64,000 nucleotides of DNA from Mycobacterium seoulense (GTDB lineage: Bacteria; Actinomycetota; Actinomycetes; Mycobacteriales; Mycobacteriaceae): positions 5,394,001 through 5,458,000 of the forward strand of contig NZ_AP022582.1 of NCBI RefSeq assembly GCF_010731595.1, written 5' to 3'. This document shows positions 52,800-63,034 of this stretch, in pieces. Position numbers and translations under genes: made by a program. Within the stretch, counting starts at the first letter, position 1. The number at the start of each line of letters is the position of its first letter. The notes beneath the pieces are model-generated. The model saw only the letters and a list, made by a program, of their open reading frames with translations. It did no database searches and was not told where the DNA came from.

Positions 52800-54021
52800 A
52801 TGATGGCCGTGCCGAGTACACGCCCGCCGGGGCCCGTTCCCGCAGTATCGCCGTTGGTCGCCATGGTCGGCGGCGGTCAACTGGCCCGGATGACCCACCA
52901 GGCCGCGATCGCCCTCGGGCAGACCCTGCGGGTGCTGGCCACCGCCGCCGACGAGTCGGCCGCGCAGGTCACCCCCGACGTCGTGATCGGCTCGCATACC
53001 GACCTGGAAGACCTGCGCCGGGTCGCGGCCGGCGCCCACGTGCTGACGTTCGACCACGAGCACGTGCCGGCCGAGCTGCTGGACAAGCTGGTCGCCGAAG
53101 GCGTCAACGTCGCGCCGCCGCCGCAGGCGCTGGTGCACGCCCAGGACAAGCTGGTCATGCGCCGGCGGCTGGAGGCGCTGGGCGTTCCCGTGCCCAGCTA
53201 TGCGGAGATCCGCAGCCTCGACGAGCTCGATGCCTTCGCGCACCGCATCGCCGGTCCCGTCGTCGTGAAGGCGGTCCGCGGCGGTTACGACGGGCGCGGG
53301 GTGCGGATGGCGCGCGACCCGGTGCACGCCCGTGAGATCGCGGCGACTTTCCTGGCCGACGAGGTGCCGGTGATGGCCGAGCAGCAGGTGAACCTGCGGC
53401 GCGAACTGTCGGCGCTGGTGGCGCGGTCCCCGTTCGGCCAGGGCGCGGCGTGGCCGGTCGTCGAGACCGTGCAGCGAGACGGGATCTGCGTGCAGGTGAT
53501 CGCGCCCGCGCCCGGGCTGCCCGACGACGTGGCGGCGGCCGCCCAGCAGCTGGCCTTGCGCTTGGCCGCCGACCTGGGCGTGGTCGGGGTGCTCGCCGTC
53601 GAGCTCTTCGAGACCACCGACGGCGCCCTGCTGGTCAACGAGCTCGCGATGCGGCCGCACAACTCCGGGCACTGGACCATGGACGGGTCGCGCACCGGTC
53701 AGTTCGAGCAGCATCTGCGCGCGGTGCTGGACTATCCGCTCGGCGACACCGACGCCGTCGCGCCGGTGACGGTGATGGCCAACGTGCTCGGCGCCCCGCA
53801 GCGGCCGGCGATGACGATCGACGAGCGGCTGCACCACCTGTTCGCGCGGATGCCCGACGCCCGGGTTCACCTGTACGGCAAGGAGGAACGCCCCGGTCGC
53901 AAGGTCGGGCACATCAACTTCCTGGGGACCGACATGGCGGGGGTGGCCGCGCTGCGGGAGCGCGCCGGGCTGGCGGCACACTGGTTGGCGAACGGGCAGT
54001 GGACGGACGGATGGGATCCGC

Positions 54022-54029
<8 letters not shown>
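52800..54029 (+). CDS. purK: N5-carboxyaminoimidazole ribonucleotide synthase
   Basis: A 409-aa ATP-grasp enzyme that makes N5-CAIR from AIR, bicarbonate and ATP in purine synthesis. The N-terminal [21 protein letters not shown] is the PurK preATP-grasp motif. ATP-grasp features are [19 protein letters not shown], the [17 protein letters not shown] strand, and [17 protein letters not shown], which carries the Mg ligands. ATG at 52800 or 52803. The stop overlaps the purE ATG by 8 nt, so PurK and PurE act and are made together. Confidence 0.94.
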
Positions 54030-54543
<514 letters not shown>

Positions 54544-54559
54544 CTATAGGAGGCTCGAG

Positions 54560-55729
54560 ATGGCTGGTTGGGCCGGAGACCCCACGTTCGATCTGTTCCA
54601 GTTGCCCGAGGAACACCAGGAACTGCGGGCCGCGATCCGCGCGCTGGCGGAGAAGGAGATCGCCCCGCACGCCGCCGATGTGGACGAGAATTCGCGGTTC
54701 CCGGACGAGGCGCTCGAGGCGTTGAACGCCTCGGGGTTCAACGCGGTGCACGTGCCCGAGGAGTACGGCGGCCAGGGCGCCGATTCGGTGGCGGCGTGCA
54801 TCGTGATCGAGGAGGTCGCCCGCGTCGACGCGTCGGCGTCGCTGATCCCCGCGGTGAACAAGCTGGGCACGATGGGGCTGATCCTGCGCGGGTCCGACGA
54901 GCTCAAGAAGCAGGTGCTGCCGTCGATCGCCGACGGCTCCGCGATGGCCTCCTATGCGCTCTCCGAACGGGAAGCCGGCAGCGACGCCGCCTCCATGCGC
55001 ACCCGCGCCAAGGCCGACGGTGACGACTGGATCCTCAACGGCGCGAAGTGCTGGATCACCAACGGCGGCAAGTCGTCCTGGTACACGGTCATGGCGGTCA
55101 CCGACCCGGACAAGGGCGCCAACGGCATCTCGTCGTTCATGGTGCACGCCGACGACGAGGGTTTCACCGTCGGCCCCAAGGAGAAGAAGCTGGGCATCAA
55201 GGGCTCGCCGACCACCGAGCTGTACTTCGAGAACTGCCGCATCCCGGGCGACCGGATCATCGGCGAGCCCGGCACCGGTTTCAAGACCGCGCTGGCGACC
55301 CTGGACCACACCCGGCCCACGATCGGCGCCCAGGCGGTGGGCATCGCCCAGGGCGCGCTGGACGCCGCGATCGCCTACACCAAGGACCGCAAGCAGTTCG
55401 GCCGCCCGGTCAGCGACAACCAGGGTGTGCAGTTCATGCTCGCCGACATGGCGATGAAGCTGGAGTCCGCCCGGCTGATGGTCTACCACGCGGCCGCGCG
55501 CGCCGAACGTGGCGAATCCAACCTGGGCTTCATCTCCGCGGCGTCCAAGTGCTGGGCCTCCGACGTCGCGATGGAAGTGACCACCGACGCGGTGCAGCTC
55601 TTCGGCGGCGCCGGCTACACCGTCGACTTCCCGGTCGAGCGGATGATGCGCGACGCCAAGATCACCCAGATCTATGAGGGCACCAATCAGATTCAGCGCG
55701 TGGTCATGTCGCGGGCGTTGCTGCGCTGA
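54560..55729 (+). CDS. fadE25: Acyl-CoA dehydrogenase FadE25
   Basis: A 389-aa flavoprotein of the acyl-CoA dehydrogenase family, which introduces the trans-2,3 double bond in beta-oxidation or branched-chain breakdown. The FAD and substrate signatures are ALSEREAGSDAASMRT and KCWITNGG, then GIKGSPTTELYFENC. Near the C-terminus QLFGGAGYTVDFPVERMMRD and QIYEGTNQIQRVVMSRALL are present, the latter with the catalytic-base Glu. The start ATG at 54560 is preceded by GGAGG. Same length as Rv3274c. Confidence 0.95.
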   Translation: MAGWAGDPTFDLFQLPEEHQELRAAIRALAEKEIAPHAADVDENSRFPDEALEALNASGFNAVHVPEEYGGQGADSVAACIVIEEVARVDASASLIPAVNKLGTMGLILRGSDELKKQVLPSIADGSAMASYALSEREAGSDAASMRTRAKADGDDWILNGAKCWITNGGKSSWYTVMAVTDPDKGANGISSFMVHADDEGFTVGPKEKKLGIKGSPTTELYFENCRIPGDRIIGEPGTGFKTALATLDHTRPTIGAQAVGIAQGALDAAIAYTKDRKQFGRPVSDNQGVQFMLADMAMKLESARLMVYHAAARAERGESNLGFISAASKCWASDVAMEVTTDAVQLFGGAGYTVDFPVERMMRDAKITQIYEGTNQIQRVVMSRALLR

Positions 55730-55865
55730 CCGATAGGATCTCCGACGGTTGACCATTCGGGGTGGTAGGCCGGACGTAGAGTCGTGCGATGGGTCTTGCC
55801 CGCGGCAGGGGGTCTGAAGTGAACAGCGTTGCTACCTCTGCGCGTCCTCGAATGTCCGGGAATTG

Positions 55866-57053
55866 ATGCCCGTGCGCGCTGCAGCGACCCCGGCGGATTG
55901 GCAGTCGTTGTCGTTGCTGTTGGTCGAGGACGACCGCGCCGATGCGGTCCTGGTGGAAGACCTGATCGCCGACGCGGTCGCCGACATCCGGGTGGTGTGG
56001 GCGCAGTCGATGGCCCACGCCGAGCGCGAGCTGGCCTCCGCCCGGCCCGACTGCGTGCTGCTGGACCTGCACCTGCCCGACGCCAGCGGCATGGACGCGC
56101 TGGATCGCATCGCCAAGCGCGATGCCACCGTTCCGATCGTTGTGCTGACCGGCTTGAACGACGAGTTCTTCGGGGCCTCCGCGGTCGCGGCCGGCGCCCA
56201 GGACTACCTGGTCAAGGGCCGCGTCGAGCCCGAGATGCTGCGGCGCGCGCTGCTGTACGCGATCGAGCGCAAGCGCGCCGAGCTGATCGCCGCCGACCTG
56301 CACGCGACCCGGCTGCGGGCCCGCGAGAATGCGCTGCTGGAGCGCGGGCTGCTGCCCTCCCCGCTGCTGCTGGACAACCCGGGCGTCGACATCGTCGCCC
56401 GGTACCGGCCGAGCCGCGAGGACGCGCTGCTGTGCGGGGACTTCTACGACGTGGTGCAGACGCCCGACCGGGTCGTCCACGTCCTGATCGGCGACGTCGC
56501 CGGGCACGGGCCGCACGAGGCCGCCCTGGGCGCGGCGCTGCGGATCGCCTTTCGCGCGCTCACCTTCGCCGGCGTGCACGGGGTGGAACTGATGCGGCAG
56601 CTCGAGCGGGTGCTGCACTCCGAACGAACGGGCACAGGGGTTTTCGCGACCGTGCTCAGTCTGGAGATCCCGCCCGACAGCCCGCGCATCAGAGCCATCC
56701 GGGCCGGCCATCCCGGGATGCTGTTACAGCGTGACGGCACCGTGGAATGGGTGGAGCCGCCGGGGGGGCCGGCGCTGGGCCTGCGCGCCGACGACTGGCC
56801 GCTGCACGAGATGGATCTGCCGGCGGGGCACGGCCTGCTGCTGCTGACCGACGGGCTGTTCGAGGGATATGCGGGGCAGGGCGCCCGCCGCCTCGGCGAG
56901 GAGGGCCTGCTCGAGCTGGCCCGCTCGCACGCGAACCGGCCGGGGCCGGAGTTCGTCGACGCGCTCATCGACGGGGCCCAGCGACTCGCTCAGCCCCAAG
57001 GCGGGCTGACCGACGACATCGCCGTGCTGCGGGTCGAAAGGACCACGAGGTGA
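55866..57053 (+). CDS. Receiver and SpoIIE-type (RsbU/PP2C) phosphatase
   Basis: A 395-aa two-domain signalling protein. Residues ~15-135 are a response-regulator receiver: acidic pair in LLLVEDDRADAV, phospho-acceptor Asp in LLDLHLPDASG, and the Lys in DYLVKGR. A coiled linker follows. Residues ~160-395 are a PPM/SpoIIE phosphatase: LCGDFYDVVQ, LIGDVAGHG, RAIRAGHPGMLL, LLLTDGLFEG and GGLTDDIAVL, with the metal-binding aspartates kept. Such RsbU-type enzymes dephosphorylate anti-anti-sigma (STAS) proteins. ATG at 55866 (a TTG precedes it). It overlaps the histidine kinase gene by 4 nt. A SigF connection is plausible because a STAS gene adjoins sigF 12 kb away. Confidence 0.9.
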   Translation: MPVRAAATPADWQSLSLLLVEDDRADAVLVEDLIADAVADIRVVWAQSMAHAERELASARPDCVLLDLHLPDASGMDALDRIAKRDATVPIVVLTGLNDEFFGASAVAAGAQDYLVKGRVEPEMLRRALLYAIERKRAELIAADLHATRLRARENALLERGLLPSPLLLDNPGVDIVARYRPSREDALLCGDFYDVVQTPDRVVHVLIGDVAGHGPHEAALGAALRIAFRALTFAGVHGVELMRQLERVLHSERTGTGVFATVLSLEIPPDSPRIRAIRAGHPGMLLQRDGTVEWVEPPGGPALGLRADDWPLHEMDLPAGHGLLLLTDGLFEGYAGQGARRLGEEGLLELARSHANRPGPEFVDALIDGAQRLAQPQGGLTDDIAVLRVERTTR

Positions 57054-58666
57054 CCCCCGGGTTGCGCCGCCTGCGGCTGTCGCAGCTCACCGTGCGCGGA
57101 TGGCAGGCCCTCATCCTGGTCAGCATGGGCGTGATGGTGCTGGCCGGTGCGTTGATCGGCGCGGCGCTGCTGAACCGCACGGACGAGATGACGCGACAGC
57201 TCGTCGACAACATCCAGCCGGCGCGCGTGGCGGCCTTCCAGATGCAGGCCGCGTTGCGCGACCAGGAGACCGGAATCCGTGGCTACCTGATCGCCGGGGA
57301 CCGGCAATTCCTCACGCCGTACTACGACGGGCAGCACGCCGAACAGGTGGCGGCGGAAGAGATCCGGCGCCGCCTGAGCCAGCGTCCCGACCTCGTCGTC
57401 GACCTGGTGGCGATCGAGGACGCCGCGGCCGACTGGCGGGCGAGCTACGCCGAACCGGTCATCGCCACGGTGATGCCCAACGGCAAGAACGTCACAAGCA
57501 AACCGTCGGCGGAGCGCGGAAAGAACGAGTTCGACCATCTGCGAACGCTTTTCGATCGGCAGAACGCGAACCTGTCCGCGGCCCGGACGACCGCCGCCGA
57601 CGAACTCAAACACACCGACGCCTGGCGCAACCGGGTGCTCGGCGCCATGGTGTTGCTGTTCTTCGTCACCGCCGGGCTGCTGGGCTTCCTGGTCCGGGAC
57701 ACGGTCGCCCGTCCGCTCGCGGCGCTGGCCGCGGCGTGCCGCCGGATCACCCAGGGCAGCTTCGACCAGAGCATCACACCGCCGAGGCGGCCCAAGGACG
57801 TTCGCGACATGGCGATCGACGTGGAGAACATGCGCAAACGGATGGTCGAGGAGCTCGAGGTGTCGCGTTCGGCCCAGGCGCAACTGGACGAGCAGGCGGC
57901 CGAATTGCGCCGGTCCAACGCCGAACTCGAGCAGTTCGCCTACGTCGCGTCGCACGACCTGCAGGAGCCGCTGCGCAAGGTCGCCTCCTTCTGTCAGCTG
58001 CTGGAGCGTCGCTACGGCGACAAGCTCGACGAGCGCGGCATCGAATACATCGGGTTCGCGGTCGACGGGGCCAAGCGGATGCAGGCGCTGATCAACGACC
58101 TGCTTACCTTCTCGCGCGTCGGCCGGCTGGGCACCACGGAAACCGACGTGAACATCGACGCGACGCTGGATTCGGCGCTGGCCAACCTGGCCCTCGCGAT
58201 CGAGGAGTCGGAGGCCGAGATCGTGCGCCCCGACGCCCTGCCGCATATCAAGGGCGATCCGATGCTGCTGACGATGCTGTGGCAGAACCTCATCGGCAAC
58301 GCGGTGAAGTTCCGGCACAAGGATCGCCGGCCCCGCGTCGTCGTCGAGTGCGCGCCGGGCACCGGCAATCAAAGCGGCGAATGGCTGATCACCTTGTCGG
58401 ACAACGGCATCGGCATCCCGGCGGAATTCGCCGACAAGGTCTTCGTCATCTTCCAGCGCCTGCACGGCCGCGAGGTGTACGCCGGGACCGGCGTCGGCCT
58501 CGCGCTGGTCAAGAAGATCGTCGAACACCATGGCGGCACCATTCGGATCGACACGTCCCGCACCGAGGGAACGCGGTTCGAGTTCACCCTGCCCATGGCC
58601 GGGCCCGAGCCCGACCCGGACGCGGACGCGTCACGCCCAGCCGCTTTGGAAGGAGCGCATGAATGA
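57050..58666 (+). CDS. CHASE3-HAMP sensor histidine kinase
   Basis: A 538-aa membrane kinase. The first membrane helix is QALILVSMGVMVLAGALIGAALL; the extracellular CHASE3 domain contains RVAAFQMQAALRDQETGIRGYL; a second helix VLGAMVLLFFVTAGLLGFLV follows, then a HAMP linker (RPLAALAAACRRITQG) and a coiled coil. The HisKA box is YVASHDLQEPLRKVASF with the phosphorylated His. The ATPase has NLIGNAVKFRHK (N box), SDNGIGIP (G1) and GTGVGLALVKKI (G2). GTG at 57050 overlaps the phosphatase stop; the stop overlaps the next receiver gene. It resembles Cph1-type kinases paired with Rcp1-type receivers. Confidence 0.92.
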   Translation: MTPGLRRLRLSQLTVRGWQALILVSMGVMVLAGALIGAALLNRTDEMTRQLVDNIQPARVAAFQMQAALRDQETGIRGYLIAGDRQFLTPYYDGQHAEQVAAEEIRRRLSQRPDLVVDLVAIEDAAADWRASYAEPVIATVMPNGKNVTSKPSAERGKNEFDHLRTLFDRQNANLSAARTTAADELKHTDAWRNRVLGAMVLLFFVTAGLLGFLVRDTVARPLAALAAACRRITQGSFDQSITPPRRPKDVRDMAIDVENMRKRMVEELEVSRSAQAQLDEQAAELRRSNAELEQFAYVASHDLQEPLRKVASFCQLLERRYGDKLDERGIEYIGFAVDGAKRMQALINDLLTFSRVGRLGTTETDVNIDATLDSALANLALAIEESEAEIVRPDALPHIKGDPMLLTMLWQNLIGNAVKFRHKDRRPRVVVECAPGTGNQSGEWLITLSDNGIGIPAEFADKVFVIFQRLHGREVYAGTGVGLALVKKIVEHHGGTIRIDTSRTEGTRFEFTLPMAGPEPDPDADASRPAALEGAHE

Positions 58667-59103
58667 CATCGGCCGGTAGAGCCATCGACATCCTGCTCGT
58701 CGAAGACGACCCGGGAGACGAGCTCATCACGCGGGAAGCGTTCGAGCACAACAAACTTCAGAACCGGCTGCACGTCGCGCACGACGGGGAGGAGGGCCTC
58801 GACTACCTTTATCGGCGCGGCCAGTTCTCCGACGCGCCGCGGCCCGACCTGATCCTGCTGGACCTCAACCTGCCGAAGTACGACGGCCGCCAGCTGCTGG
58901 AGAAGATCAAGTCCGACCCGGACCTGGCCCGCATCCCGGTCGTCGTGCTGACCACCTCCTCGGCGGAGGAGGACATCCTGCGCAGCTACAAGCTGCACGC
59001 CAACGCCTATGTGACCAAGCCGGTCGACCTGGACCAGTTCATGAAGGCGGTCCGGCAGATCGACGAGTTCTTCGTCCAGGTGGTGCGCCTGCCGAGCCTG
59101 TGA
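58663..59103 (+). CDS. Single-domain response regulator, Rcp1-type
   Basis: A 146-aa stand-alone receiver. The acidic pair is in LLVEDDPGDELI, the phospho-acceptor Asp in LILLDLNLPKYDG, the Thr in VVVLTTSSAEED and the Lys in AYVTKPVDLDQF. The VEDDPGDxxLxxEA start and YDGRxLL loop are typical of Rcp1/CheY-like partners of bacteriophytochrome and CHASE3 kinases. There is no output domain, so it may act as a phosphate shuttle to the receiver of the upstream phosphatase. Starts at ATG 58663 inside the kinase stop (ATGA). It is the last gene of the cassette; the next gene converges. Confidence 0.92.
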   Translation: MTSAGRAIDILLVEDDPGDELITREAFEHNKLQNRLHVAHDGEEGLDYLYRRGQFSDAPRPDLILLDLNLPKYDGRQLLEKIKSDPDLARIPVVVLTTSSAEEDILRSYKLHANAYVTKPVDLDQFMKAVRQIDEFFVQVVRLPSL

Positions 59104-59113
59104 CGGTGTACGG

Positions 59114-60313
59114 CTAGCCCGCCGTCTGCGGCGCGCTCAGGAACTCGTCGTTGTGCTGCCCCGGCGCGGGCGGTGGTTCGGTGGCCACCGCGTCGAAGCT
59201 CGCGTAGCGCGCGGGCATGCGGACCACGGTGATCGGGTCCTCGGGGCCGCCCACCCGCAGGGCCAGCTCGTTCTCCGCGAACAGCGGGGTGTCGACCACC
59301 TGCTTCCAGGTGTAGGCCAGGCAGGCCATCAGGCCGCCTTCTTGGAGCAGCTCCACCCATTCGGCCGCGGTCTTGGCCGCCAGCGCCGACTCGAGCTCCT
59401 CGGTCAGCTCGGGGTAATTCATTGCGCGCGAACGCTGGTCGATGAACCGCTCGTCGGTCAGCAGGTCCGGCCGGCCGATGATCTGGCACAGCTTGGCCCA
59501 GTGCTTGGGCACATACGCGCTGATCACCAGGTACCCGTCGGCGGCCCGGAACGCGTCCGACGGTTGGGTCGCGAAGCCAACACCCTTGCGCTTCTTGGGT
59601 TTCGGCGCGGCATCGGGTTTCGGCGTGGCCGCCTCCGTCGGCTTGTTCAGGTGGATCGTGAGCTGGCTGGCCTGCAGGTTGACCGCGACGTCGTACATGG
59701 CGACCCGCACCACGTCGGCCACGCCGTGGCGCTCGCGGTTGAGCAGCGCGGCCAGCACCGCCTGGGCCAGCACGTGGCCGCTCGCGGCGTCGACGAGCTG
59801 GAAGGGGATGATCTGCGGCTTGCCGGTCGGCGTCGGCATGCCGGTGGTCATGCCCGACTCGGCCGCGACCATCAGGTCGACGCCGGGCCGGCTGCCGTGC
59901 GGGCCGTTGCCGCCGTAGGCCGACAGCCGCGCGTAGATCAGCCTGGGGTTGCGGGCGCGCAGGTCGTCGGGGCCCAGGCCCATGCGTTCCATCACGCCGG
60001 GGCGAAACCCCTCCAGCACGACGTCGGCGGTGTCGACCAGCCGCAGGATCTGCTGCTTGGCCTCGTCGTCGGTGAGGTCGACCGCCACCGATTTCTTGCC
60101 CCGGTTGTGCGGCAGAAACAGCGTGGGCAGCGGCGGGCGCCCGGGCAGCACCGCGGTGATGTGCCGGGCCGCCTCGCCGTGGGGCGCCTCGACCTTGATC
60201 ACCTCGGCACCCAGGTCGGCCAGCACCTGCCCGGCCAGCGGCCCGGCGATGTTCTGGGTGAAATCGAGTACCCGGAATCCGTCCAGGGGCTTGGCGGGGG
60301 TGCTGTTTGCCAT
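59114..60313 (-). CDS. Class III CoA transferase (CaiB/BaiF family)
   Basis: A 399-aa protein of CoA-transferase family III, which moves CoA from a donor acyl-CoA to a carboxylic acid. Motifs: FRVLDFTQNIAGPLAGQVLADLGAEVIKVE at the N-terminus, NRGKKSVAVDL, ADVVLEGFRPGVMERMGLG and YARLSAYGGNGP, then PGVDLMVAAESGM where the catalytic Asp is expected. A Lys/Pro-rich loop (PKPDAAPKPKKRKG) interrupts the middle. The ATG at 60313 (MANSTPAKPL) gives the Rv3272 length. The gene lies 14 nt after a methyltransferase gene on the same strand. Substrate unknown. Confidence 0.88.
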   Translation of the reverse strand: MANSTPAKPLDGFRVLDFTQNIAGPLAGQVLADLGAEVIKVEAPHGEAARHITAVLPGRPPLPTLFLPHNRGKKSVAVDLTDDEAKQQILRLVDTADVVLEGFRPGVMERMGLGPDDLRARNPRLIYARLSAYGGNGPHGSRPGVDLMVAAESGMTTGMPTPTGKPQIIPFQLVDAASGHVLAQAVLAALLNRERHGVADVVRVAMYDVAVNLQASQLTIHLNKPTEAATPKPDAAPKPKKRKGVGFATQPSDAFRAADGYLVISAYVPKHWAKLCQIIGRPDLLTDERFIDQRSRAMNYPELTEELESALAAKTAAEWVELLQEGGLMACLAYTWKQVVDTPLFAENELALRVGGPEDPITVVRMPARYASFDAVATEPPPAPGQHNDEFLSAPQTAG

Positions 60314-60326
60314 GGGTGGCCTTCCG

Positions 60327-61262
60327 TCAACGGGCCGCGCGCTGTGCCTTGGGCAAAATGGCCGTGCAGTAGTAGTTCTCGGCGAACGGCGCACCGGGGT
60401 CGGTGCGCTGCAAAGGTAACCCGTTGTCGGCCAACAGCTGATTCAGGGGGGTTCGAACCGCGCGCCAGCCGCGCCGCTCCAGGTGGGCCGCCGCGTCGTT
60501 GCGCTCGCCGGGGAAGCCCAGGTCGCCCAGCGCGATGTCCAGGCCGTTGTCCCGCCACTTCTGGCTGGCGGCGTTCAGGGCGTCCCCACTGGTCCCGGAG
60601 TTGACGAAGACCTCGGCCACCAGCCGGCTGCCGTCGGCGCTGAGCGCGGTGATGTCGTCGAGCAGCCGGTCCTGCGCCTCGGGCGGCAGGAAGCCGAGCA
60701 GTCCCTCGGCCGCCCAGGCGGCGGGCCGTCCGGTGTCGAACCCGGCACGGCGCAGCGCCGACGGCCAGTCGTGGCGCAGGTCGATCGGGATGGCCCGGAC
60801 CTCGGCGGTGGGCTTTGCGCCGAGGTCGGCGATGGTGGCGGTCTTGAATTCGATGACCTGCGGCTGGTCGATCTCGAAGACCGTGGTGCCCGCCGCCCAC
60901 GGCAGCCGGTAGGCGCGTGCGTCCAGGCCGGAGGCCAGGATGACGACCTGGCGGATGGCCGGGTCCTGTTGGGCGCCGGCCTCGGCGAAGAACGCGTCGA
61001 TGTAGCGCGTGCGGGCGGCCAGCATGTCGGTCATGCGCTGCATGCCCCACGGGGCGCCCGGCTCGTCGACGTCGGCGGAGCTCAATTCACCGGCGGCCCA
61101 CCGGGTCATGAAGTCGACGCCGACGGCGCGTACCAGCGGCTCGGCGAACGGGTCGTCGATGAGTCCGTCGCGGGTGGCCCGGGCCCGTCCGGCCGCCACC
61201 ATGGTGGCGGTGGCCCCCACACTGGTGGCCAGGTCCCAGGCGTCGTTCTCGGTACGCGTCAT
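60327..61262 (-). CDS. SAM-dependent methyltransferase, TIGR00027 family
   Basis: A 311-aa putative methyltransferase of the large mycobacterial TIGR00027/PPM1-like group. Visible features: [19 protein letters not shown] and [13 protein letters not shown] at the N-terminus, the SAM-binding [34 protein letters not shown], and the helical [20 protein letters not shown]. No substrate is known for this family. The ATG at 61262 (MTRTEND) is more likely than a GTG two codons before. It is co-directional with the CoA transferase and divergent from the FadD-like gene. A methyltransferase is not recalled at this point in H37Rv. Confidence 0.88.
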   Translation of the reverse strand: MTRTENDAWDLATSVGATATMVAAGRARATRDGLIDDPFAEPLVRAVGVDFMTRWAAGELSSADVDEPGAPWGMQRMTDMLAARTRYIDAFFAEAGAQQDPAIRQVVILASGLDARAYRLPWAAGTTVFEIDQPQVIEFKTATIADLGAKPTAEVRAIPIDLRHDWPSALRRAGFDTGRPAAWAAEGLLGFLPPEAQDRLLDDITALSADGSRLVAEVFVNSGTSGDALNAASQKWRDNGLDIALGDLGFPGERNDAAAHLERRGWRAVRTPLNQLLADNGLPLQRTDPGAPFAENYYCTAILPKAQRAAR

Positions 61263-61378
61263 CGGCACTGCCCCTTCCGTCTAGTCGTTAGCCAGAATAA
61301 CGATGGTGACCTAAGGCCCCACCCGGTAGTGGCGTTGCGCCCTTACCCCCGCGCCGGGCCGGGCGGCAGCATCGACGT

Positions 61379-63034
61379 GTGCAAATCGTCCGGCGCGCGG
61401 GTCTGGAAGCCCGGTCGCTCCTGCTCTATGCCCGGTCCGGGGGCCTGCGGTGGATCGCGCCCGGACGACTCCCTTCGGTGCTGCGCGCCCTGGAGCGCTA
61501 CGGCCTGCTCGGGGCGGCGACGGCCATCGCGGCCGGACGAGACCGCGACGGGGTGGCGCTGATCGACGAGCGTGGGCCCCTGACGTTCGGCGAGCTGGAC
61601 GAGCGGACCAACGCGTTGGCCAACGAGTGGCGGCGGCGCGGCCTCGGACCGGGGGCCGGCGTGGCGATCCTGGTGGGCAATCACCGGGGCTTCCTGGAAT
61701 CCGTGTACGCCGCCGCCAAGTGCGGCGCCGGTGTCCTGCTCCTCAACACCGGGTTCGGCGCAGCGCAGCTGGCCGAGATGCTGTCCCGGGAACGCGCCGA
61801 CCTGCTGGTGTACGACGAGGAGTACGACGCCGTCGTCGCCGACGTCCGGCCGAGGCTGGGCCGGATCCGGGCCTGGACCCAAACCCCCGCCCCCGACAGC
61901 CTCGACGCGCTGATCGAACGCGGCGACCCCGGTCCGCCGCCCCCGTCGGGTGGGCGGCCCAAGATCGTCATCGCGACCAGCGGGACCACGGGTACGCCCA
62001 AGGGCGCCGCGCGTTCCGAACCCAGTTCGCTGATCCCGGTCGGCGGACTGCTCGGCAAGGCACCGTTCCGCGGCCGGGAAGTCACCGAATGCTGTGTGCC
62101 GCTGTTCCATTCGATGGGCTTCAGCCACGCGATGTACGCGATGGTGCTGGGCTCGACCCTGGTGCTGCGCCGCCAGTTCGACGCCCGCCAAGCGCTGGCC
62201 GGCGTGGCCGCGCACCGGGCCAGCGCCATGGTCGTCGTGCCGATCATGTTGCGGCGCATCCTCGATCTGGGGCCGGCGGCCCTGGCCGAGCACGACCTGT
62301 CCTCCTTGCGCATCGTCTTCGTCGGCGGCTCCCAGCTCGGTGCCGCACTGGCCACCCGGGCGCTCGCGGCGCTCGGCCCCGTGGTCTACAACATGTACGG
62401 GTCCACCGAGGTTGCCTACGCCACCATCGCCACGCCCGCCGACCTGGCCGCCGCGCCCGGATGCGTAGGGGCGGTGGTGCCCGGATCGGTCGTCAAGATC
62501 CTCGGCGACGGCGGCCGGGAGGTTCCGCCGGGCACGCCGGGCCGGATCTTCGTCGGTAACGTGCTGGCCTTCGAGGGCTACACCGGCGGCGGCACCAAGG
62601 AGTCGATCGGGGGCCTGATGTCGACCGGTGACGTCGGCCATTTCGATTCCGGCGGAAGGCTTTTCATCGACGGACGCGACGACGAGATGATCGTCTCCGG
62701 CGGGGAGAACGTGTACCCCGGCGAGGTCGAAGACGCCCTCGCTCATCATCCCGACATCCTCGAAGCCGCGGTCGTCGGCGTGGACGACGAGCAGTTCGGC
62801 CAGCGGTTGCGCGCCTACGTCGTGGTCCGGCCGGGCGGGGCGCTGACCGAGGACGCCGTCAAGGAGTACGTGCGGAACCGGCTGGCGCGCTTCAAGGTTC
62901 CCCGCGATGTGTGCTTCGTCGACGCACTGCCCCGCAATGCGGGCGGCAAGGTGCTCAAGCGGGTGCTGGCCGGGGGCGGGTCAGTCCAGCCGGTAGCGGA
63001 TCAGCCGGGAACTGTTGGCCACCACGGCAACTGA
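61379..63034 (+). CDS. Fatty-acyl-CoA synthetase-like AMP-dependent ligase
   Basis: A 551-aa ANL-superfamily ligase, FadD2-like in layout. The N-terminal extension carries RSLLLYARSGGLRW; AMP-binding motif VIATSGTTGTPKGA is near residue 198, then MYGSTEVAYATIA (A5), STGDVGHFD (A7), and GRDDEMIVSGGENVYPGEVED. The C-terminal catalytic Lys lies in NAGGKVLKRVL. It should activate a fatty acid as acyl-AMP then acyl-CoA. GTG start at 61379. The final 54 nt (VADQPGTVGHHGN end) lie over the 3' end of the convergent ctpC gene, so the tail of one protein is encoded opposite the other. Confidence 0.9.
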   Translation: MQIVRRAGLEARSLLLYARSGGLRWIAPGRLPSVLRALERYGLLGAATAIAAGRDRDGVALIDERGPLTFGELDERTNALANEWRRRGLGPGAGVAILVGNHRGFLESVYAAAKCGAGVLLLNTGFGAAQLAEMLSRERADLLVYDEEYDAVVADVRPRLGRIRAWTQTPAPDSLDALIERGDPGPPPPSGGRPKIVIATSGTTGTPKGAARSEPSSLIPVGGLLGKAPFRGREVTECCVPLFHSMGFSHAMYAMVLGSTLVLRRQFDARQALAGVAAHRASAMVVVPIMLRRILDLGPAALAEHDLSSLRIVFVGGSQLGAALATRALAALGPVVYNMYGSTEVAYATIATPADLAAAPGCVGAVVPGSVVKILGDGGREVPPGTPGRIFVGNVLAFEGYTGGGTKESIGGLMSTGDVGHFDSGGRLFIDGRDDEMIVSGGENVYPGEVEDALAHHPDILEAAVVGVDDEQFGQRLRAYVVVRPGGALTEDAVKEYVRNRLARFKVPRDVCFVDALPRNAGGKVLKRVLAGGGSVQPVADQPGTVGHHGN

